This document shows positions 58,061 through 64,000 of a stretch of DNA of 64,000 nt, in pieces. Under the pieces are notes generated by a model. That model was given only the letters and a program-made list of their open reading frames with translations, was not told the DNA's origin and did not search any database. Origin of the DNA: Candidatus Saccharimonadales bacterium (GTDB taxonomy: Bacteria; Patescibacteriota; Saccharimonadia; Saccharimonadales; Saccharimonadaceae); assembly GCA_035697325.1 (NCBI GenBank), contig DASSDB010000002.1, positions 341,232 through 405,231 of the forward strand, given 5' to 3'. The translations under genes were made by a program, and so were the position numbers. The first letter of the stretch is position 1. Each line of letters starts with the position of its first letter.

Positions 58061-59326
58061 ATGACATTTCCTGATATACTCCGTCGAAGTTGGCATAATC
58101 TTGGTCGAGCGAAAGTGCGCGTCGGCCTTACGGCTGCGGCTCTTGCTATCGGTGCGGCCACAATGACTCTAGCATTGGCTATTACACAGGGTGCTCAAGA
58201 TAGCATTCAAAAAGGATTTGGTAATTTTAAAAATAACTTCGTGAGTGTCGATGGATTTACTGTGAAGAATTCTTCGGCAAATGGTATTCAAACCACCGAT
58301 GAAGCCAATAAGGCCAATCAAGATGCTCAGGATAAAAGTTTGGGAGTCAAGGACGTTGAAAAGTTCAAAGCGATTCCTGGCGTAACACAGGTTTTACCCC
58401 TCAGTTATTACAGGTTTGACGAAGTTGATATTAACGGCCAAAGTTACAAAGCTCCGTATGTTTCTCCACTTACACCACTCGATGATTTGAATGATCTAGT
58501 CGCGGGTAAGCGCGAAAACCTGAAAGGTGATACAGTCATTGTCCCTGAGAGGTACGCAAAACAGGCGGGCGTCGATGCATCCGCATTTATTGGCAAAAAG
58601 CTTACTTTTGTTAAAAAAGGTACGCCGGCATTCTTTAGTCGGCCAGCTCAGCCCGATACCGAAGTTGACTTAACGGTTGTAGGCGTCACAAAAAGCTCAG
58701 GCGAGAACAAAGACGCAAGCACTGAATATGCGTACCTTTCACCCGAAACTATGAGCAAGCTGGCTGATGACAGTCGTGGTACGACCAAACCGGAAAATGT
58801 CTACTATAACCGAATCCTTATCTTTACCGATGAATCGCAGACAGAAAAGGTAAAGTCAAAGCTTCAGTCCGATGGGTATGAAGCGAAAACGCGTGCCGAT
58901 AGCGTAGGCAAAGCCCTTGAAGCAGTCAGCGCCATCCGTACCGCCCTGCTGGTATTTGCTAGTATTGCCATCTTCACCGCCATCTTTGGTGTGGTAAATA
59001 CTCAATTAATGTCAGTCTTAGAGCGCACCCGTGAAATCGGCGTCATGAAAGCACTGGGTCTTTCTAGAGGTGGTGTGCTTCTTATGTTCAGTATTGAAGC
59101 AGGCTGGATTGGCTTTTTGGGAAGTATCATAGGAACGCTGATCGCCATACCGTTTGCACTGTTGCTTAGCGCACTTGGTGGAAGTGCAGGCTTCAGCGTG
59201 CCTATTACGATTCCGAACTTCCTTCTTGTCGTTGTTGTGCTTGTTGTCATTGCGATGCTTTCAGGCTTCTTGCCTGCCCGCCGTGCTTCCAAGCTTGATC
59301 CTGTTGAGGCTTTAAGAAGCGAATGA
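58061..59326 (+). CDS. MacB-like ABC transporter permease
   Basis: Protein of 421 aa. An N-terminal membrane helix (AALAIGAATMTLALAITQGA), a large extracytoplasmic MacB_PCD region (about 45-285), and an FtsX-type C-terminal bundle of three helices (ALLVFASIAIFTAIFGVVNT; WIGFLGSIIGTLIAIPFALL; LLVVVVLVVIAMLSGFLPAR) with TREIGVMKALGLSRGGVLLM and ASKLDPVEALRSE. Such pumps move peptides, lipoproteins or antibiotics by mechanotransmission. No periplasmic adaptor gene is adjacent, as expected for a one-membrane cell. Confidence 0.93.
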   Translation: MTFPDILRRSWHNLGRAKVRVGLTAAALAIGAATMTLALAITQGAQDSIQKGFGNFKNNFVSVDGFTVKNSSANGIQTTDEANKANQDAQDKSLGVKDVEKFKAIPGVTQVLPLSYYRFDEVDINGQSYKAPYVSPLTPLDDLNDLVAGKRENLKGDTVIVPERYAKQAGVDASAFIGKKLTFVKKGTPAFFSRPAQPDTEVDLTVVGVTKSSGENKDASTEYAYLSPETMSKLADDSRGTTKPENVYYNRILIFTDESQTEKVKSKLQSDGYEAKTRADSVGKALEAVSAIRTALLVFASIAIFTAIFGVVNTQLMSVLERTREIGVMKALGLSRGGVLLMFSIEAGWIGFLGSIIGTLIAIPFALLLSALGGSAGFSVPITIPNFLLVVVVLVVIAMLSGFLPARRASKLDPVEALRSE

Positions 59327-60045
59327 TAACTACCGACCAGCCCAAAATATTCGGAGATGCTGTTATTGCTGCGGTTTCATCGCGGAGTGATGGCAATCTG
59401 AAGTTTGGGCTGGGCGATGACTCTGAAACGCTTAAAAATCGTACGGCGTTTCTCTCCAAAATTGGTATTGATATATCACAGACAAGCCTTGTGGGCATCA
59501 CCTATGATACAGATGACTTTACCAAGTACCGTATCGCAGATGTGAGAGATAAATCTATCGGTATGTTGGAAGCGGATATGAGTGAATATGTAGATGCACT
59601 CGTGGTTCGAGACACAAGACATGCACTTTTTCTTCCGCTCGCTGACTGCGCTGGCGTGATTTTGTATGACCCCAACAATCGAGCCCTTATGGTATCGCAC
59701 CTTGGTCGTCATAGCGTCGAGCAGGAGGGTGCGAAGAAGAGCGTCGCATATCTTGAAGCTCACTGTAACTCGGATCCTGGAGAGTTACTGGTCTGGATAA
59801 GCCCGAGCGTCGGTAATGCTACGTACCCACTTCATACGTTTGGCGGCAAAAGCTTGCAAGAAGTTATTGTGGCACAGTTTAAAGAGGCTGGTGTGAAGGA
59901 CGATCGTATAGAGACGAGTCATATCGATACTGCGCACGACCCAAATTATTTTTCTCATAGTGAGTACCTAAAGGGAAATGAGCCAGAAGCTGGTCGTTTT
60001 GCGGTTGTCGCTGAAATGACCGCGCAGGGTGAGCCTGCTATTTGA
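59323..60045 (+). CDS. YfiH/DUF152 (laccase-domain, purine nucleoside phosphorylase-like) protein
   Basis: Protein of 240 aa. The family core is present: VDALVVRDTRHALFLPLADC, then VILYDP and ALMVSHLGRHSVEQEG; most family members have HAGWRG here, so the second motif is diverged, but the Cys and His ligands are kept. The later WISPSVGN replaces the usual GPxIG. Homologues show purine nucleoside phosphorylase/adenosine deaminase activity or peptidoglycan-linked roles. ATGA overlap with the permease gene. Confidence 0.82.
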   Translation: MITTDQPKIFGDAVIAAVSSRSDGNLKFGLGDDSETLKNRTAFLSKIGIDISQTSLVGITYDTDDFTKYRIADVRDKSIGMLEADMSEYVDALVVRDTRHALFLPLADCAGVILYDPNNRALMVSHLGRHSVEQEGAKKSVAYLEAHCNSDPGELLVWISPSVGNATYPLHTFGGKSLQEVIVAQFKEAGVKDDRIETSHIDTAHDPNYFSHSEYLKGNEPEAGRFAVVAEMTAQGEPAI

Positions 60046-60089
60046 TTTTCACTAAATTAACTGTTTAATCTGTTACACTGGAAATAACT

Positions 60090-61586
60090 ATGGGAAAAAA
60101 GCTATATATTACGACCGCAATACCATATGTCAATGGCACGCCGCACATTGGCAATGCACTTGATTACCTCTTGGGCGATATCTGGACGCGTTATCAAAAA
60201 CAAAATGGCAAAGAAGTCCGTTTTCAGGTGGGTACCGATGAGCACGGCAACAAAATAGCCGCGAAAGCCGCCGAATCTGGTCTCGATCCACAAGCCTTTA
60301 CTGATAAAATGTATATTAATTTTGAGAACCTCATGAAAAAGATGGGTGCCGAATACACCGACTTTATCCGCACTACTGATATTCACCACAAGGCCGCCGT
60401 GCAATATATTTGGCAAAAACTCCAGCCGTATATTTACAAGGGCAAATATGAGGGCTGGTACTGTATCGGTCACGAAGCCTTCTTTACTGATAAAGAAGTA
60501 GAGGCAACCGGGGGTGTTTGTCCGGATCACCAAAAACCGTACGAACGAGTTAGTGAAGAAAACTATTACCTAAAGGCGAGCGCCTTCAGTGATCAAATCC
60601 GCGAAGCTATCACAACTGGTCGCATGCAAATCGTACCTGATTTTCGAAAGAACGAGTTTCTTGAACTCATAAAAGATGGGCTGCCCGATGTGAGCATATC
60701 CCGACCTAAGAAAACACTCACCTGGGGAGTTCCTGTGCCTGATGATCCGGAGCAGATCATGTATGTATGGCTGGATGCGCTTTCGAATTATATTACGGTA
60801 ATTGGCTACCCTGATAAGCAAGAATGGAAAGATTACTGGCCAGCTGATGTACAGGTAGTAGGCAAGGATATCTTGCGTTTTCACGCGGGAATTTGGCCAG
60901 CGATGCTCTTGGGGCTTGATTTACCACTGCCTAAAAAGCTCCTCGTGCATGGTTTTGTGAATGTTGGCGGCGCCAAGATGAGCAAATCTGTAGGGAATGT
61001 CGTTGACCCGAACGAAATCATCGATACCTATGGTGTTGATGTATTCCGCTACTATTTTTCGCGCCATATTCCAACGCTTGATGACGGCGATTTTACCTGG
61101 GAAAAGCTTGAGAATGCCTATAATAACGAGCTCGGTAACGATCTTGGAAACCTTGTGTCGCGTGTGGCAAGTATGGTGACGCGTTATCAGTCAGGTGTTA
61201 TTGGTGAAGCACCTACGGGTGAACACGACATGGGTCCATACCGTCAGGCGATGGAACAACTCCACTTTAACCGAGCAGTAGACGAAGTGTGGGTGATGGT
61301 CCGCTCTCTCAATCAGTATCTTGAGAGTGTGAAGCCATGGGAAATCGCTAAAAAACGTGAAGACCCCGAGGCCGAACAACACCTTACGGAAGTGCTTGGG
61401 CATGCCGTTAATACACTTCTTCAAATCAGCGACTTGCTTCGTCCCTTCATGCCTACTGTTGCCGAAACGATTCACAAAACGTTCGATTCTGGCGTCATTG
61501 TGCCTATCGAGGCTGAAGGCGGACTGTTTCCTAAAATTTACAATCACACAGAAAATCCCAGAGCTCCTAAGCCCCAGGCATCGTGA
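60090..61586 (+). CDS. metG: Methionyl-tRNA synthetase
   Basis: Protein of 498 aa. TTAIPYVNGTPHIGNALDYL holds the HIGH-type motif (HIGN, residues 19-22); KMSKS lies at 296-300 in GAKMSKSVGNVVDPNEI. TDEHGNKI and the anticodon-binding helices (LNQYLESVKPWEIAKKRED) are present. It lacks the C-terminal EMAP-like dimerisation domain found in some enzymes. TACACT lies about 10 nt before ATG. Confidence 0.97.
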   Translation: MGKKLYITTAIPYVNGTPHIGNALDYLLGDIWTRYQKQNGKEVRFQVGTDEHGNKIAAKAAESGLDPQAFTDKMYINFENLMKKMGAEYTDFIRTTDIHHKAAVQYIWQKLQPYIYKGKYEGWYCIGHEAFFTDKEVEATGGVCPDHQKPYERVSEENYYLKASAFSDQIREAITTGRMQIVPDFRKNEFLELIKDGLPDVSISRPKKTLTWGVPVPDDPEQIMYVWLDALSNYITVIGYPDKQEWKDYWPADVQVVGKDILRFHAGIWPAMLLGLDLPLPKKLLVHGFVNVGGAKMSKSVGNVVDPNEIIDTYGVDVFRYYFSRHIPTLDDGDFTWEKLENAYNNELGNDLGNLVSRVASMVTRYQSGVIGEAPTGEHDMGPYRQAMEQLHFNRAVDEVWVMVRSLNQYLESVKPWEIAKKREDPEAEQHLTEVLGHAVNTLLQISDLLRPFMPTVAETIHKTFDSGVIVPIEAEGGLFPKIYNHTENPRAPKPQAS

Positions 61587-61589
61587 ACT

Positions 61590-62339
61590 ATGCTGGTCGA
61601 CACCCACTGCCATATTCACGAACCAAACTATCAGCTTAATGCGGACGAGACGATCGCTCGGGCGAATGCGGCGGGTGTTACCGCGATGATTTGTGTCGGT
61701 ACGAGTGAAACAAGCTCAAAGCAAGCGGTGGAATTTGCGGCCACACGTGAGGGTGTGTATGCTGCCATCGGTGTTCACCCTCACGATACAAAGGATAATT
61801 GGCGAGGCATTTTTGGACTGGCTGATACCCCAAAAGTAATAGCTGTAGGAGAAATTGGGCTCGACTATTATTATAACCATAGTCCGCGTGAGATTCAGCT
61901 AAAAGCGCTCGAGGAGCAGTTGGATTTTGCATTAAAACACGACTTACCTGTTATTTTTCATGTGCGCGAGGCATTTGACGATTTTTGGTCGGTGTTTGAT
62001 AATTTCCACGGCATAAGGGGCGAATTACATAGTTTTACCGACTCAATGGCGCATTTGGAGGAGGGGTTGAAACGAGGCCTGTACATAGGTGTCAACGGAA
62101 TCAGTACGTTTACGAAAGACACAAAGCAAAAAGAGATGCTTGCCAGCATTCCGCTTGATAAAATGCTTCTAGAAACAGATGCCCCCTTCTTGACGCCAGC
62201 GCCACTCCGTGGTAAAGTAAATGAGCCAGCGTTTGTACGGCACGTAGCGGAATTTCATGCTCATGCTCGCGGTATTTCACTCGATGAAATAGCCACCGTG
62301 ACAACGGCAAACGCTCGTGTAGTATTTACACTATCTTAA
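61590..62339 (+). CDS. tatD: TatD family metal-dependent DNase
   Basis: Protein of 249 aa. Metal ligands: MLVDTHCHIHEPN, AIGVHPHDTKD, VGEIGLDYYYNHSPREIQ, PVIFHVREAFDDFW, LLETDAPFLTPAPLRGKVNE. Likely 3'-5' exonuclease/D-tyrosyl-type hydrolase of the amidohydrolase superfamily. Starts 3 bp after metG; the two genes are commonly adjacent in bacteria. Confidence 0.95.
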   Translation: MLVDTHCHIHEPNYQLNADETIARANAAGVTAMICVGTSETSSKQAVEFAATREGVYAAIGVHPHDTKDNWRGIFGLADTPKVIAVGEIGLDYYYNHSPREIQLKALEEQLDFALKHDLPVIFHVREAFDDFWSVFDNFHGIRGELHSFTDSMAHLEEGLKRGLYIGVNGISTFTKDTKQKEMLASIPLDKMLLETDAPFLTPAPLRGKVNEPAFVRHVAEFHAHARGISLDEIATVTTANARVVFTLS

Positions 62340-62388
62340 AACAAACACCTCTTTAACTAACCGATCCCCGGAGGAAGCGGGTTTTATT

Positions 62389-62649
62389 ATGTCTGAAACT
62401 AACAACCACTTACCAGGCTACAAATTTGAGACAGGCGGCGAAGTTCGCGTTGATTTCCATATGGCAAGTGAAGATCTTTCCTCGTGGCAAGAAGGTCGGG
62501 AAATTGCCGATGCACGAGTGCTTGTTGAGCAAGCCCAGGCAAAAGAGGTAAAACTGACAGAACGAGACATTGCGCTTGGTTTGGGTCAGCGTGTTCTGAC
62601 AATCCGTCGCTGGAAAGCATCTGATGTCGAGGAATTCTCTAAGAACTAG
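62389..62649 (+). CDS. Small hypothetical protein
   Basis: Protein of 86 aa with GGAGGAAG about 10 nt upstream of ATG. The C-terminal half reads TERDIALGLGQRVLTIRRWK, which could be a small helix-turn-helix, but the match is weak. Acidic overall. It is followed 11 bp later by another small gene, and the two probably form an operon. Confidence 0.62.
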   Translation: MSETNNHLPGYKFETGGEVRVDFHMASEDLSSWQEGREIADARVLVEQAQAKEVKLTERDIALGLGQRVLTIRRWKASDVEEFSKN

Positions 62650-62660
62650 TAGGATAGATT

Positions 62661-63095
62661 GTGAGTGTTTTTTCTAAAGTACTGAAACTAATAACCGGTG
62701 ATCCCATGTCACCTTCGCTAAAAGTTCCCAAAAACCGTCCTCTTAAAAAACTTACCGAGCGTGAGCTTCTCCAAATGGAGAGCGAAATCGGTGCTAAGTT
62801 ATTTGGTGATGTGCCTGCTGGACACCGTCGTGAGTTCTTTTGTTTCGATGAAAAGACCTGGATTTGGTATGAAGAATGGAAAGATGCAAAGACCGGAAAA
62901 CTCCACAATACGACTACTCGTTATGAAGTCCACGAAAAAGGCATTCTCAAAGTTCAGGAAGGAGCGCGCTACTCATTTATTGAAGGCGACGAGCTCAAAA
63001 ACCTGATTGCTGCTATGACAATGTACTACGAGCAAGTTGCGCGTCACGTATACGGATTCGATCCAAAAACCGGGCTGCCTCTCCAGGTGGCGTAA
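62661..63095 (+). CDS. Hypothetical soluble protein
   Basis: Protein of 144 aa from GTG. It contains HRREFFCFDEKTWIWYEEWK and YEVHEKGILKVQEGARYSFI, an aromatic-rich beta pattern, ending with a helix LKNLIAAMTMYYEQVARHVY. No named family recognised; probably conserved in related genomes given its neighbours, but that is a guess. Confidence 0.65.
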   Translation: MSVFSKVLKLITGDPMSPSLKVPKNRPLKKLTERELLQMESEIGAKLFGDVPAGHRREFFCFDEKTWIWYEEWKDAKTGKLHNTTTRYEVHEKGILKVQEGARYSFIEGDELKNLIAAMTMYYEQVARHVYGFDPKTGLPLQVA

Positions 63096-63133
63096 GCTCG
63101 TTCGCGAAAGGGATAAATGCTATACTAAATACA

Positions 63134-64000
63134 ATGATGGACGAGCCTATCTATCTTGATCATGCCGCTGCAACCCCGCTTGATCAGCGGGTATTTTTAG
63201 CGATGGAGCCCTATTTTTCACAGTTGTTTTACAATCCTTCCAGCCCGTACGCGCCCGCGATTTCTGTCCGCCGGGACTACAATGAGGCAAAGGCTGTGAT
63301 TGCAAAAACTATCGGTGCAAAGTCCGATGAATTGGTAATGACAGCAGGCGCGACAGAATCGATTAATTTAGCATTCGGAAGCATTGGCGGCCATATAGTT
63401 ACGGCAGCGATTGAACACCATGCGGTGCTTGAAGCGGCTAAGCGATATGACCACACGATCGTACCGGCTGATAAAAGGGGCATTATTTCTGCCGATGTTA
63501 TTAAAAAAGCAATCACGCCCAAAACGCGGCTGGTCAGTGTTGCACTTGCTAATAATGAGATTGGAACCGTACAGCCACTTCGTGATATCGCTCAAATTAT
63601 AAAAGGAGAGCGCGAAAGGCGTCTTAAGGAAGGTGATACGACACCTCTCTATCTTCATAGCGATGCGTCCCAAGGAGCTGGCTTGCTTGATATTCATGTT
63701 GCTCGGCTGGGTATTGACCTGCTGACGTTGAACGCGGGAAAAATCTATGGACCAAAACAAGTCGGGCTTCTGTTTGCCGCATCACACGTTCGTCTTGCGC
63801 CGCAGATTGTGGGTGGCGGTCAGGAGCGAGGACTTCGTAGCGGTACAGAAAATGTTGCTGGTGTTATTGGTTTTGCCCGGGCTATACAACTTGCCGAGGC
63901 AGGACGAAAAACAGAAGTCGAGCGGCTTCATCAGCTGCGAAATAATCTGGAGCAGCGGCTCATAACGGCGTTTCCCGATGCGGTCATTTCGGGTCATTCT
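63134..64000 (+). CDS. Cysteine desulfurase (NifS/IscS family), truncated by window end
   Basis: The first 289 residues are in the window with no stop. Starts MMDEPIYLDHAAATPLDQRV; TAGATESINLAFGS, TAAIEHHAVLE, SVALANNEIGTVQP, LYLHSDASQGAG and LTLNAGKIYGPKQVG follow. The PLP lysine is K203; the His usually before it (SAHK) is Gly. It would take sulfur from cysteine for Fe-S clusters or tRNA thiolation. TATACT (63121-63126) lies 7 nt before the ATG, a leaderless arrangement. Confidence 0.93.
   Translation, partial: MMDEPIYLDHAAATPLDQRVFLAMEPYFSQLFYNPSSPYAPAISVRRDYNEAKAVIAKTIGAKSDELVMTAGATESINLAFGSIGGHIVTAAIEHHAVLEAAKRYDHTIVPADKRGIISADVIKKAITPKTRLVSVALANNEIGTVQPLRDIAQIIKGERERRLKEGDTTPLYLHSDASQGAGLLDIHVARLGIDLLTLNAGKIYGPKQVGLLFAASHVRLAPQIVGGGQERGLRSGTENVAGVIGFARAIQLAEAGRKTEVERLHQLRNNLEQRLITAFPDAVISGHS

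Overview
The window looks like part of a Candidatus Saccharibacteria (TM7, Patescibacteria/CPR) chromosome. This is an inference from gene content: type IV pilin-like genes, LPXTG surface proteins with a sortase, RpfB/3D-type wall hydrolases, MurA and MurB, a glycolytic block (pyk, pgk, tpiA), few biosynthetic genes, very tight gene packing with overlapping convergent 3' ends, and standard use of UGA as a stop. No 16S rRNA gene lies in the window, so the phylum call is not proven.

Layout. 0-3.1 kb: four unrelated accessory genes (P-loop kinase, membrane-anchored protein, VOC protein, peptidase E), each bordered by a copy of a ~33-bp repeat, next to tRNA-Arg(TCT). 3.1-5.7 kb: ATP-grasp protein, tRNA-Gly, tRNA-His and GC-rich ORFans, one of them broken. 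5.7-8.6 kb: an XRE-MurA fusion divergent from glyA across a shared palindrome. 8.7-14.9 kb: secreted SGNH esterase, pilin and minor pilin-like genes, murB. 15.6-21.4 kb: tRNA-Arg(TCG), a membrane protein, tRNA-Lys, then a 4-kb block (sortase, LPSTG protein, GH3 enzyme) bounded by direct repeats of the tRNA-Lys 3' end. 22-28 kb: two Nudix genes, DUF305, DedA, a six-hairpin-like protein, folD and a response regulator. 28-34 kb: adenylate-forming enzyme, E1-like ThiF protein, nitroreductase-like protein and a large histidine kinase. 34-36.3 kb: an LPKTG surface protein with a consensus promoter. 36.5-42 kb: a GC-rich, actinobacterial-looking accessory region around tRNA-Glu. 42-49 kb: ATP-grasp protein, M20 peptidase, pyk-pgk-tpiA. 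49.5-64 kb: UvrD-like helicase, Nudix, a possible SLOG-like protein, MscS, tandem Rpf-like/3D proteins, rsmA, MacB-like ABC transporter, YfiH, metG, tatD and a truncated nifS/iscS homologue.

Two gene populations are visible. Moderate-GC core genes often have a -10 hexamer about 6-9 nt before the start codon and no leader, which suggests leaderless mRNAs. Scattered GC-rich genes have clear Shine-Dalgarno sequences, mostly end in long hairpins, have no family I recognise, and cluster near tRNA genes. Saccharibacteria are known to live on Actinobacteria, so transfer from a host is a reasonable but untested explanation.

The most notable observations are the repeat-bounded array at tRNA-Arg, the att-like duplication at tRNA-Lys, the XRE-MurA fusion with a probable operator, and the ThiF/nitroreductase/adenylate-forming cluster.
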